From Hydractinia symbiolongicarpus (Eukaryota; Cnidaria; Hydrozoa; Anthoathecata; Hydractiniidae): a stretch of 60,000 nucleotides of DNA. The stretch covers positions 5,520,001-5,580,000 of the forward strand of contig NC_079885.1 of NCBI RefSeq assembly GCF_029227915.1, in the 5' to 3' direction. Below are positions 23,776 to 37,180 of the stretch, piece after piece. Position numbers and translations under genes: made by a program. The stretch's first letter is position 1, and every line of letters starts with the position of its first letter. The notes under the pieces were generated by a model. The model was not told the DNA's origin. It saw only the letters and a program-made list of their open reading frames with translations, and ran no database searches.

Positions 23776-26731
23776 GCTGTAAATTTTTATATCTATTCAC
23801 GAAAACGGTTTTATTTATTTCGTAAATTAATGTTAGCAACAACCATGGTAATAACTACTAATTTATTCTTAGAACTTAAAAAAAAACAGGTGCATAATAA
23901 ACATATCAGACATAGCACAAAAATATATTACACTATCTGTGTTATCTCTATTAAGAAATAGAAAGATTCAAACTACGCATACAACATCTGTAATTAATGA
24001 TTTACATTCTATCTTTCTTGTAGCAAATTAAATTCAGTATAGTGTAGTAGTAGACCTAATTTTTTTCATACAAAGCATTTTACAAAAATTTCCAAAATTC
24101 ATAAAATATTTATGTTTGTAGTAGCAAACATTGATGAATACTTCAAAATAACTTGTTAATTTGTTTTCACTGTGAGCCCCGTGAAAACAACCATAATAGA
24201 AAACATTGCCACAATTAAAAATATAAAAATTATCGCTGTTGTTGTTTTTCATTCCATTGAAATATTTTATTGGCTCTAGCCTTCATCAACCCTTTGAAAT
24301 ATCATAATTCAGAGGCTTAAAAATTATGTGTCGTTTTCAAATCTTATTTATTGTTTTAGAAGAGCCAAAAAAACTTACCTGACAACACAAAAAACCGTTA
24401 TTTATCTAACTGAACACTTGAACAAAACTGGAGGAATCAATCAACATTGACCAATACAAATGCAGAATTGCATTTTAATTTTTGTTGATCAATGTTGACA
24501 GGACAATAAACCTTTATTTAATGCTAATAGGACAATAAACCTCCAAAAGCTATGTGTCATATCGATTTCCCCTGTAACATGAATTATAAATAAAACAGCT
24601 TAAAACAGTAAATAAAATAATGCATACTATCCATAGCCATCTCACAATAAGATTTTGATGACGTCAGCAAACTGTGCACATGTGCAAAATGTTGATCTAT
24701 GCAGATCAGCAACCAATAATCCAATAATCATAATAATGTATGTATCAAATATTTGAACAAGGACGGAACTAATTTTTAAGATTTCTAATGGCATCATAAA
24801 CAATTGGATTTTAAATTGGCTTAGTAGAATTCCACTAATTTTACCCTAGTGTAGTCCTACTTGTTCACCCCAGGAAAGATGCCAATTTTCTAATTGTTCT
24901 TAAGCTGTCTACCTTCAAAGGCCAATGCAATGACTTCAGCAATTTTGTCATTAATGTAAAATGCTGACTTGGCCTAGATGTAATATAGGAATATACACTT
25001 ACAGAGGACAAATTTAGAATTAGAAATAGTACTATCTGAGCGATCAACATTAAAATTCCTCAGCAAAAAGAACATGTTTGCATGATTTTACGTTTAAAAA
25101 TAGATACACAATTTTACTTCATGATGCGTTTGTACTTACATTATTTTATTTAAATTTTTAACAAGACATACACAAGCTCAACATTACCTGTAACTGTTAG
25201 GTTGGGACCTCATTTTGTGGAAGAAGAATGAAACTTAGGATCAACAATAATTAAAGGGACACCTGTTGTTATTGTCACTACAAAATTCAGCTTCAAAAAA
25301 AGTCTAACATGTACAGATCAGAAGATAATTAATATCAAAGTTAATGTGACATCACTTTTTGGAATTTAAACAGTTTTTTCTTAGTGCCTTTCATGAGCAT
25401 AAAATTTTCTTTGCAGTACAGAACAACTTAGATTCAATTTTTTTACAGTAAAAAAATGCTTATGTCAGTAATAATGTGTTTAAGAATGCATAAATGTATA
25501 AAGCCCTCCACATTTGACAGTTTTAAACGTCACCCCATGCTTTGAACAGAAACGCATTATTCAATTGGTTTTTGGATATTTCGCAAATAAAATTAAAATT
25601 CTTATTTTACATTTCCCATTTTACTATTTGTTGAAGTCTCAAAACATGACTTGACTGTATCACATAGAGCTGTATTCCTTATTTTAAGTTTTAATACCTT
25701 TACTGGCATCCAAACCATCAATACCTTCACTGGCATCCAAACCAAGCCTCAAACACAGCAAAATAGAAAATTAATATTTTTTTTATCGAGTGGGAATTTT
25801 ATTCAAGTAAAACGCAGTGATAGTCATATGGAAATCCCAAGAGTGGTGCATCACAATTAACAAACTTTAAAATTTTAAAAAACAGTCTAACAAAGTTATG
25901 GCTAACAAAGTGGATTGATTTGAAATTAAACCACACATTTGACACTTCTATTACATACAACCTCTATCTGAAGTTTTAATGATTATTTTAAAATATATAT
26001 TTAAAGGGTAGTTAAGTAATATTATTGAGCAGTAAATTCATTTATTATTGTTTATTACTGAGATATTTACAAGTTTTGAAAATAACAATGAAAATATCAA
26101 CCATAAATTGAAATATATTTATAGTATCAATGGCAATTCGGATTAAATCATTTACATTCACTCTGACTTTGTACAAAAACATCTTTTGCAATGCAACATT
26201 ATTAAAGTACTGAAAGATTAACATGAATTTCATGATTCAAATTAGAAATCAGCCACAAGTAACAAATTTTTAAGTAGAAGCAAAAAATAATGTTATAATG
26301 TATTTGCAAATCTAATTTCACAAATTTAAAGGGGGTAATTTTAGTCAGTAAATTTTAAACTGCTGATTAGAATTCATGGATGAATACTTTACAATACGTT
26401 ATTTCATATATTTTTTTAAAAGTTAGTGTTGAAGTTATATATTACATTACAATTATATTATACTATATATATTACATTACATTTTATTAACTGTTTATTA
26501 TTTTTTATTATTTATTCTTTCCTTTCCAAAACTTTAATCGTTTAAAACTCATCTAAAAAAATAAACATGAGAAAATAACATGATATAAGTTATCTAGCTT
26601 ACTTAGATTAAGATTAAGCTTTCAACGTAATTTTTACAAATTTAAAAAAGCAACATGAACCCTTAAACAAGAGAAATAAGGTTGATATCTATGTGCAATA
26701 TTATGCGACACAATATAAGAAAATTTTTTTC
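23776..26731. other. Intergenic, no supported gene
   Basis: About 3 kb of AT-rich sequence. I see a 27-bp two-copy repeat at about 25693-25746 (CTGGCATCCAAACC in each copy), a small inverted repeat near 24450-24500 (ATCAACATTGACC with TGATCAATGTTGAC), and several AATAAA on the minus strand near 26473-26516 that could serve the ankyrin gene. No exon with conserved protein motifs was recognised. Confidence 0.55.
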
Positions 26732-29700
26732 TTATTCTTTTCTGTGTGGTTGGGTCGGTGGAATAAATGTTTTATAGTCATGTCTTATTTCTGAAGCTTC
26801 AGAGGTATGTATATCATTGTCTGTTTCGTATCTGATTGAAAATATAAAATAATAAACAAAACCGACTAATGGTCAAAACACACACGTTAGGATCATTAAA
26901 TATGGTGACTAAGATGTGACCAGTGCCTTCAAGAAGATTCCAAAGAGAGAAACGAACAAACAGATCTTTTCTTTCAGACATTCTGCTCCATCTCTGGAAT
27001 ATTTAGAAACCCTGGTAAACATTCAAAACTGTTAAAAAGCAGCTTAGATTTAGGTTTGCAATGTGCTAAAATGATTAAATAACCGTGCTTTGTGCCCTTC
27101 ATTAATATTTTTTTCATAGCGTTTCTTTTTATAACCTTTTTTTTAAGAAAAATCCTGCAATGACATAAACTTCTACAACTGACCTTAGATGGGAATCGAT
27201 ATAGGATAGGATTTAAGTTAGTCAGTTGGTTGGAAAATCCACAGAAAAAAAGGAATACCTTTCTACTTCCAGTGCTAGTTATGGAAGCTTTACCAACTGA
27301 GTCTGTTTCATCTTTTGAAGAATCTAAGTTACTGTGAGAAGACACACTTGTTGACTTCTGTGTTGCAGTTTGCAAATTCTTAACTGAAAACAAATCCTTT
27401 GATGCAGGCTTTGAAACAGGAGAACTTCCACCTTGACTTTCTTTTAGGTTTATGCTTTGTTTTGATTGCTCAGCTTTCATATCAAACTGTTGTGGTAATG
27501 ATAAACGAGATGGGCGTGAAGGACGGCTAGGCTTCCGTGGTGCGACATCTGACAGGCCATTCTGTGGTACTGCAGGAGGACGTGAAATTTCAGGTTTCTT
27601 TCTAATTTCACCATCACTTTTAGATATGGCTACAACAGGATGCAAGTCTTTTACTTTGTTTTTACTAGGCTTTAACATTACTGAAGTTTCAGAGGTATGT
27701 ATATCGTTCTCTGTTTCATCAAGCGGTATACTCCTTTCACTGATTTCCGATATGTCATCCTCTGTGTTGATTTGATTAGGTAATGCATACCGCTCCTGTC
27801 TGGTTTCAACTAGTTTCTCAAGTTTCAGATTCTTAATTTCATTTTTAAATTCAGAATTCTCCTTTAATAGTTGGTTTATTTCTGCTTGCAAATCTAGATC
27901 CTCATTTACCTTATTGGAAGATTCCTTTCTGTTTGACTTCCAGGTATACTCTTCACCTGATGTCATGTTTTGTCTATTAGCAAGATGTTTATATCTTGTA
28001 ATATCTTCATTCAACTTGACATTCTTTTCACGCATTGCATTAAGTTCGTTTTTTAAGGCCATGTTGTCATGTTCTAATATTAAGACTGTATTTTCTTGCT
28101 TTATTATTCTGTTTTTCCTAGAAAATATTTTTTTGTGACAATATGATTATCACCACAGGGGCATTATGGAAATTAAAGAATAGTTCAGGAAGTTAAATAC
28201 AGAATTTTTAGAAAGAACGCTTACATTCCTAAATCAAGTTCTCTTGCAGTAAACTTCTCAACCAAATACTTCATTCTTTCTTCCAACTCGTTACATCTCA
28301 TCAATTTCCTACCAAGCAACTCACAATTTTTTTGACGAAGAAAGTTTAATCTCTCCTGCTCAAATGATACTTTTTTCATAGGTTGTGGCAATGAGTAAGG
28401 CATCTTTTGTTCCTATGTAGAAAATAGATATAGAAAAGAAAAAAAGAAAATTCATACACAAAATCCCCAAAAGGGGAGTACATTGATTTATATTTACACC
28501 ACTTTGTACTTATTTGTTCTTTTATAATATCAGAGAATCACAAGAAAGTGGACAGTTTGCATCTTAGCAAAAATGCTACTGCTCGTAAAAAAATTAAAAA
28601 AAGAAATGCCATAAAACTTTAAAAAACTAACCTTCATTTTTAATTTCTCTAATTCTAATGAATCAACAAAACTTTCATGTGTCATGTGTTGACTTTTCTC
28701 TGACTTTGGAGTTTCAATTTTAATAACTGTTTCATTTGCTCCTGTAGAATTAGGTGAGATGGTTGACAAAGTCAATTCACCAATACTTTCAAAAGATTCT
28801 TCTTCTTTATCAAGGGAATATTTGTTTTGTTGTTTCTCATTTTCCATTATAGCATCCATTTGCATGCTCTCAGTTGCTGATAAATGCTCTCCTTCATCTG
28901 TACTATACTGTTTGCTTATGCTTTGAGCTGAATCTATTTCTGTTAGAACTTTTGGTGCTTTTTTAAGTTTATTCAAATTATCTTTGGAAGTGATGGTTTG
29001 AGGAATTTCAGGCAGAGAACGCGGTTGTGAACTTTCATCTGCTGACACAGCTTTTTCCTTCCTATCACTACTGTAACTAGGCAAAATTAGCAACTTGGTA
29101 GAAACAGGAAGAAGCTCTTTTGAAGTCTGCTGAACTACTTCTCCCTCATCTTTTTGCTCAACCATAGGTACACTTTCTTTACCTGAAACAAGATTTAAAT
29201 TTTGAGCAAATAATTCACCTACACAGCCGCGGGAATAAGCAGAATTTTGCCAGCATTACTTTTTAGAAATTGCCATTGTGAACTTGATTGGTGTGAGAAA
29301 AAAAATATTTACAACAGCAAAAAAATGAAAAACTTTTCCACTCTTTACAGCCCATGTAGTCTCAGTTGTCTTATGAAGTACAATTCTAAACAAGGGTGGA
29401 ACAATCAAAGTATTTTTTAATATTGATTGTATACACTTTAGAAAAAAAAAACTATTTATATCTTATTGTTTTGATTATATTTTTCCTTTTATATTAATTA
29501 AACAATCCATTATTTTATGCAATTGGGCTGGAATAGCTTGTTAACACTCACCTACCTTTATATCAATATATAAATAACAGATTTAAAAACTATTAAAGCA
29601 CATAAAAAATGTAAGGCTAAAAAAAAACAATCCCAACTAGATGTTGTGGTAAAATATGACAGCAACTATTGCAACTTTACTGGAAAACAAACTTACTTGA

Positions 29701-32700
29701 ATCAGACTGATCTTTGGAGGTTCCTTTAAGTATTTCTCTCTCTACTTTATGCTTAACAACGGGTACACGACTTTGGCCTAAAACAAAATTTTGATTTGCT
29801 TTCAAAAATAGCAGGACAAAGAACTGCAAAATAAACATAAAAAATTACATACTAGTTTTTTCTGGAAATAATGGTGAGGGTGATCTTCCTGGTTTTCGTT
29901 GTAAGCTAGGAATAAGAAAAATGTTACAAAACTGCAAAAAGGATCTTCGACATATATATTATAATGGATTGTTTTATTTTGAGATACAACAAAGGAGTGG
30001 TCATAAATAAAATCAACTAAAATTCTCTCCCTGGATCAAAAAAACTTTGCTATTAAAATTCTAAAATTTGCTATTAAAAACTTTGCTATTAAACCTTCAC
30101 GTGCATTTGAATGACTTACGAAGTTTGGTTTTACAAATTTATGAAAAGTTATGTTAGTTCTGCTTATCTTGCTTTTAAAGTATTTACTTAGGTATCGCAC
30201 ATTTTGCAAATGCACAGTTACTAACTAAAATATCAGACTGCTTTATTCTCTGAATTATGAGGAAATACTTACTGTTTATGTTTTTTTGGTATGGCAGGTA
30301 ATTTACCAAGTTCATCTACAACATTTGGGTCAGCCCCATTTTCAAGAAGCAGTTCAGTTATTGTTCCTGAATTGTCCATTGCTGCTCCAAACAGGGGAGT
30401 TCTAGGAACAAAAAGTTATCCGAAGATTAACAACTTTAACCACGGTGCAAAAAAGAAAGTTTTTATTGTCATAAAGGGCAACATTGCAAATACAAATCAC
30501 AAAATAAAATGTGGTAACTATAACTTTTTCATCTCAAAATGGCTGACTTGTAAATAAAAATATGGTAGCTTTAAATGTGAAATGGTGAATCAGATGATAA
30601 CACACCTTGGCAGCCGAAAAATGAACAACTACAAACACAATTCACAAAATTAACTGGATCACCAGCAGATACAATAGTTGGTTTACAAAGTACATATTTT
30701 TTATATTAATCTGATGAAAATATATAAGTTAGTTCTTGAATATTGTGTTTTCTATGTGAATTATAGCTGTTGCCTTAAATTGCATGAACATCCTTTTTAT
30801 CAATGAACTAGGACATAACAATAAATGATTATAATAAAAAATGAAGCTTGTGTGAATTTGTATGTCGTTTTATGTAGACTATGTGTGTCTCACAGACAGA
30901 AAGTTTAATATTGTAATTTTTGTAAATTGGCTATTTGATTGCATTTTGGGTACATGGTGAAAGAAAAGAGATGGGTATATTAAAAGTGTAATCGAAACGT
31001 AGAAATAAAAGATCTATATGCATGACAGACTCACTTTAGATAACATAATATAATAACAAAGAGAACTGAAAGTTAAAATAAGCAATTATTGAAGGTAGTG
31101 TAGAGAGAGAGAAAACTGAAACTTGTTTATTTAGACTGAACCTTGCAGACGTCTATTTACAAGGACAACTTTTTTAAACATTTCCTGTTGATTGTAAAAC
31201 AGAACTACAAATGTTGACTTTCTTTCTAAGAAATAGGTAATTTTTAAGTTAGCTTTCCCTTTAATATTCAAGGAAACTCTTGACTGCAGTGATTGTTAAA
31301 AGTGAATAGACATACCTTCCTTTCTTATCTTTGGTGTTTGGATTAGCATGATGTAGAAGCAAGTATTTGACAACTTCGATATACCCAAGTCCACATGAAA
31401 GGTGAAGTGGTGTAAATCCAAGCTAAAAAACAAATCAACATTGATTATCAAGGTAATTATTTATTACCTATATTTAAGAGAAAATTTTTAGAAAAGGAAT
31501 AACACATCAACAAGTTTATATGCATGAAAAAATATTTTGACAGACACGAATAATACATGCAAAATTATACAAAGGATTGGCCAATGCAGTACACTTACAG
31601 CCACACAACTAAAAAGCAAAATCTTCTTTATCAATGTGGTGAAAATTATGTTGTGTAAGCTTTATTAAGGCAAAACAAAAATTTTTTAAAACAAAGCAAG
31701 GAGTTAGTCACTTGTTTATTGGGAGATTACTGGGAAATTTATAAAGCAAGACCCGTATTCCTGCAGAGAAAATTAAAATACCACCAAAATGGGAATATAC
31801 ATTAAAACAATCATAGAATGGGTTTTCAATTTAAAATATCTTTGCAGAGCTAAACTCTAACCATGTATGAAAAATTCATCAATAATGAATATGGATTCAA
31901 TTATAACTTGATTTAATTATTAACAACATTTCTTTCATAAAAAGGAATCTGATAAGATTACTAAAAATGTAATTGCAAATAAGTTTACAGCTTCCACGAA
32001 AGTCACTAATATTTTGATAGAATAGAACCCAAGGTTGAAGATCAACTAATTTCAAAATGGATTAATATGATGGATACAGATGAAGAAACAGATAATATTG
32101 TTGCTAAGTAAACAACAAGTTTATTGTCTTTGAATAAGAAGTTGATTTGTCACAAGTCATTATTTAAACATCACAGTCATCTTCAGATCTGCAAATTTGT
32201 ACAAATCTATGGAAAACATTCTTTGTTCCCGCTCTTCGCAGCTTATGGAAACAAATGAATTGTCATTTAATGAATTGTTACCAAGTGGTAGCCTTGTAGT
32301 ACAGTGTTCGCTTCCATTGTGAAAGACCTTAGGTTCAAACCACCCTAGCCAAGTCATGCCAGAGACTATAAAAGTGTGAGTCCATGATTTCACGTTAGTG
32401 CTCAGCAAGACAATAAAATTGATATCTTAGGCAGTTGTCTAGTTGAGCAGTGGCTGTGCTTGCACCAATTTTGTAGTTGGACATAAATGTTCACATGGGA
32501 AAAAAGTTAACAGAAACATATGGTAACAATGCTTTTTACAGAGTCCGAATAAATGTTATGGGATGAAATAAATGCTCATATTACCAATATTGGAATTCTT
32601 ATAGGGAAATTTTTGCATACAAATTCCACCTATGAATTTAGCATCTAATTATACAATGTCAATTACCTGATCCGGGACGTTAATATCAGCCTTGCCATCT

Positions 32701-33414
32701 TCAACTAAAATTTCTACAAGTTGTATTTTATTTGCAAGTACTGCTACATGAAGTGCAGTTGTTCCACTCTTTTCATAAGTTGTTGTCTGACAACCTTGCA
32801 ATATTAACAGATCAACACAATCAACTGAGCAACTTTCCACAGCCTAAAAAGGTTTTGAACTCAAATAGTATATATTCTGTGTTGTCTGCTAATTGAAAAA
32901 TAAGACAACAAATTATAAAAATTTTATTAAAATAGCAGCATATCTAGATACCTTAAATAACGGTGTTTTTCCAGTAGCATCCTTTGAGTCCAGCAAATCC
33001 AAAAGTTTGGATCCTTTTATTAATTCTTCTAAAATCTCTTTGTAACCAAAAAATGCGGCATAGTGATATGCCGTTCTATAATAAAAATAAAACATGAACG
33101 TGTGAAGTTGACTTTGTTTTTTATGATGTTTAAAATTACCAATAGTAAAAAAATTATGACAGCGATTAGATTAAATTAAATACATGCCTGCCATTCTTAT
33201 CTTTAAGAGTTAGGTGTTTTAATGGATTCAGTTTTAACAGTTTCTTAACCTTCTGTAGATCTTTCATGTAAACGGCATTGCATAGCATAGGCAGCTTAGT
33301 TGCCTCTACTTTTTCATAACTCTTACGATCAGGATTGTAACTGTCACTACTCTTTACACTTAGATGTTCTGATATTTTCTGTTCTTTTTTCGTATCTTTC
33401 AACTTTTTCGACAT
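26732..33414 (-). CDS. Ankyrin-repeat and coiled-coil protein, eleven or more exons
   Basis: Exons on the minus strand: 33414-33188, 33075-32952, 32843-32667, 31422-31316, 30401-30273, 29905-29853, 29777-29697, 29182-28632, 28412-28225 and 28117-27259, with phases agreeing throughout (832 codons), then a terminal exon 26831-26732. The start at 33414 (GCCATGTC context) is preferred to an in-frame ATG at 33444. Residues about 40-220 hold four to five ankyrin repeats (KDKNGRTAYHYAAFFG, TALHVAVLANK, FTPLHLSCGLG, TPLFGAAMDN). Then come a Pro/Ser stretch, a long acidic Ser-rich exon, and coiled coil (EQERLNFLRQKN..., LQAEINQLLKENSEFKNEIK). A basic Pro/Ser segment (RKPSRPSRPSR) follows. The first intron has a GC donor. 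The terminal exon needs a preceding phase-2 end but exon ten ends in phase 0, so a small exon between them is missing or the join differs. Probably a scaffold or cytoskeletal protein; no orthologue named. Confidence 0.82.
32275..32415 (+). mobile_element. tRNA-derived SINE fragment
   Basis: A plus-strand head with a degenerate A box (GTGGTAGCCTTGTAGTACAG) and a perfect B box (GGTTCAAACC at 32332-32341) is followed by a body containing CTAGCCAAGTCATGCC and GTGCTCAGCA. It lies in an intron of the ankyrin gene, antisense to it. No A-rich tail is clear. Confidence 0.6.
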
Positions 33415-33922
33415 GGCAGAAAAAACCACAACGCATCTACGCAACTACATGACTGCAGCTAAATATCATAAGACCATTAATGATTAAAAGAATTTAAGGT
33501 TTTAATGTCTTAAATAACTTTACAAACGCTTTGTACTTCTTAACCCCTTTAACCCTCCTACTTTATCCCCATTACCCAGGTTAATTATTGCATGTCACCT
33601 ACACTGTTTCATGTGCAATAAAATTTAAGCCACTGAGTTAATATATGGCACATTCTACCAGAGAAAGCAGTGTCCGCCACTTCAATAAACATTTTAAAAA
33701 GGTTTATTCAACCACATTTTGAGACTATTAGGGGGCTCTCTACACAAGTCAAAGAAGACTGCCTGCCCCAGTTCTAAAACGACCATCGATGTTGACCTCC
33801 TAAAGACCATACTTGTGGATTTTGCTGTCCTATTATGGCACCACATACAAAAAATTTTTATAAATACATACATTTTTCCTTTTTTTATATATATCAGGAT
33901 CTTATATGGCACCACATATATA

Positions 33923-34082
33923 TAGATGACTTGCTGTCTTGATAATTTGTTGTTTTTATATTTTTGGCAGGCAAAATAAAGGAATTCAATTGGCTAATAA
34001 TTTTTTTTAAAAGATCTGATTTGTTAAAAAACTATTTGCCTGCCGAAAAAAATGTAAACAAAGTTTATAGCAAGTCATCTTA
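33923..34082. mobile_element. Short inverted-repeat (MITE-like) element
   Basis: AGATGACTTGCT...TTTTGGCAGGCAAA on the left is mirrored by TTTGCCTGCCGAAAA...AGCAAGTCATCT on the right. The arms are about 50 bases and imperfect, around a 50-60 base AT-rich centre. Size and structure fit a non-autonomous DNA element or foldback repeat. Confidence 0.7.
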
Positions 34083-35456
34083 TCTACCTGCAGCAGAGTG
34101 TAGAAAAAAAAGATAATTTGTTGTCAAATAAAAAAAACCAAGTGAAAAAAAACCAATTGGATATTGATTCACCACGCATAGCTATAGCTAGCCACCCAGT
34201 GGAAACCTTTAATATGAAAATCCATTTCAACAGAATATACTTTTGACAATCGAATGAGGTCCTTTCAAATATTGAGGAAACTTATCTTTGGTATACTAGC
34301 TAAGTCAGTGCCAGTAATAAAAGCATCATATTTGAACAACACAATCTACCTTACCTGAAACAACTAATTAAATTTTAGCATCCTTAAGTTTAACATTTTT
34401 TATTTGTGAAGTTTAGTCTAAAACCAAAACCAAATTGATTTGTTTTTAACACCTTAGTTAAACTGAAATTAAAACTAAATCTAGTTGATATGTTTTTATT
34501 GTGTGCGGCTGCTAGCTAACTTGTACCAAAAAAATCGGAAGCAAACAACGTTGCTGCTGGACGTTCAACTGCACGTGAGTAAAAAATATATAGTTAGCTA
34601 AGGTTTGCATAGTTGTATAATACATCAGATAGTTTTGGCTTTGTCACCAATATATTACCCTCTGGTTAAACAGTAGTATGATTTTAAACAGTAAGAAAGT
34701 AGATTAGTTAGCTATTCACCACAACTAAACAAATCACGAAAATAAAATTGCACTGTTTGCCTTCCATTTTAGCTACCATTTTGATTTGTAAACGCAGAAA
34801 AAGGAAGCCCGGTGCATTGGACATTCACACCAAGGTGATGCTTTTTGTTTATATCGGATTACTTTGACATAACATGAACTGGATCGCAATGTGAAGAAGG
34901 GTTTTTAAATGAAAACAGCATCGATATAGAAAGGGTTGCGAAACGAAAACAGGTCCCCATGTATCGCAAGCGAGGAATTATACGTTATATACATCACATA
35001 GAAACCAGGTCAAAGAAGTGACGAATTTAATGCTTGAGATGGACAGAAATAAAACATGAAAATGCTGTGTATAATTACAATCGCGAAGAAGAAACGATGT
35101 TTTGTGTAAAAACGAATTTATATTATATTATCATGAATAATTTATGCTAGATTATTATAAGAGATTAATTTACATTATATAGTGCGTATAAAAATACCAA
35201 ACCATCGCGCTGTTGCGATTGAATGAATTTTAGTTTAGCGGTTTAAAAATTGCAGAACGAGGAGAACGAGGGATGATGCAGAGTCGCTCCCTCTTTAAAA
35301 ACATGCATTAGAGAACGCCAAACATAATATCTACAAAGAAAATAATCATTTGTTTTTCACAAAGCGCGGATTTCAACAAACTTAGGTTTCCCCTAATCTA
35401 GCAGGACCAGACCTGGCAACCTCGTCCCCAGGGCATCTTGTATCTTTTCTGACCCC

Positions 35457-35492
35457 GGGACGGCGATACGAACATGTTCGTATCGCCGTCCC
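35457..35492. repeat. Perfect 36-bp palindrome
   Basis: The half-site GGGACGGCGATACGAACA is followed directly by its exact reverse complement, with no spacer. It is GC-rich in an AT-rich background and is preceded by CTCGTCCCCAGGGC. It may be a self-complementary end or the centre of a foldback element. Confidence 0.9.
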
Positions 35493-37180
35493 TGGTAATG
35501 TGGCGATGATCTTAAACACGTGCCTGGTTAACTTGAAAATACTTTCACGCGCAACACAAAGAAGATCTAAATTACATTATAAGTAACCTTGACTCCAGGA
35601 TATTTCCCTTTTTGTATCGGTATAATAAAGAGAAGCAAACCCTGGGGTGGAGGTTCCTGTTTAACCCCCTTGGGTATTTCTTTTACATTTTAAAATATTG
35701 CACTGGTCGCTTATAAGGACAGGACAAATATGTGATCACTTAATAAAAACCTTTTTTAGAGTACGCATTTTCCTAGATAAACTTGAAAAGGTTTTTTTTA
35801 TAAATGACGTGTTCTGCCTTACCAAAACGCAAGAACGGATGAACACTTTGCCTGAGGTTACTTTCACATAATTTCGCAGTTATCAATTACATTTTTTGCT
35901 ATTCCAGTTAACAATTATTATTTTTGGTGTTTATCCTTGCTTCCAGTATCGTTCAATGGTACGTTAACTTGCTATTTGAACAAATAATACTAACATCTTC
36001 CATTTTCTGTTCACGATTACATAGTATCACGATTTGCTGGACCATTTCGCCAGTGCTTTTTGTCCGGTGTATTAAATGACGGCTTGTCTGGTCAACATAG
36101 CACGCATTACAACGTAGACACTTAACTTGATGAACTTTTGTAAGATTTTTAGACAGGTAACCACCTGACGAAGGTGGACAGGTTGTAAGTTTCTAAGGAG
36201 TAAATATGACGTGATTCTTGATGGCGCTTCGATTCTACTTAGCGATATAATAAGAAATATCTTACGTACGTTTATTTTCCTCTTTTTGATCATTTTCTTA
36301 ATCAACTTTTTTATAAACATTTTGCCAACCTCGTTCCTGTTGTCCGATACCTTATTGGTAAAAAAAGTCGGCAAAAAAATAGTCGGCAAAAATAAAAAGT
36401 CGGCAAAACTATTAGTCAATTGGACAAAATTTAGCCACTTTTGAAGACTAAATTTTTGAATTTAGTCACTTTCTGCCGACTAAATTGTTGAATTTAGTTA
36501 CTTTCGGCGGACCAATTTCCAGACAAAAAAAATGATCAAGAAGGTTTAGATTTTGAAGTTTTTTTAAAAATAAAACAACAACAAAAATGGTTATAGGTAT
36601 ATAAAGAAGTTTAAGTTTAGTTCATTTCAAGAATAATTGCATACAACTGATAAAAATTAGCAACAAGGAAAAAAAACGGAAAGTCAGCAACTAATTTTCG
36701 TCCGTAAAAAATCAGCAGAAAGTGGTGTTTGGCAAAAAAAAAAAAAAAAAGGAAATTGGCAAAAAAATTTGGTCGAAAAAAAAAAGTCGGCAAAAAAGTT
36801 TGGTCGGTAATAAAAAGTTGGCTGGATTAGATTATTCTCATCTAGAATCAATTTTGATTTTTGTAAACTTTCGTGAATACTTTACCAATTACTACAAGAG
36901 CGACGAGTTTTATAAAACAAACCGGACGCAACTGTGCCTTAACAATGCTACAGCATAAAAATTCATTAACATTCCTGTGTCCGTTAACTTTGTGTATCAT
37001 TTCAAAGAAACCTGTTTTTAAAATCGTTAATTTTCATTACCAGAAAAGGAATGGTACAATGAAGCCCTGCGGCTTAAAGATTTCCGCCATTAGCAATAAT
37101 CTGAACTTTGAAGAGGACTGAGTAATATAGGGGAACAAAATCATTAAATCTTCTAAAATTTTAAAATTCAATTTTTCATT

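Noticed and set aside
33694-33925. Overlapping short frames on both strands near 33700-33925
   Set aside because: Mutually antisense with no domain; they probably reflect a repeat fragment next to the small inverted-repeat element.
36350-36820. GTCGGCAAAAA-rich stretch considered as a transposon
   Set aside because: Repeated words are present, but I could not define matching ends or a clean period.
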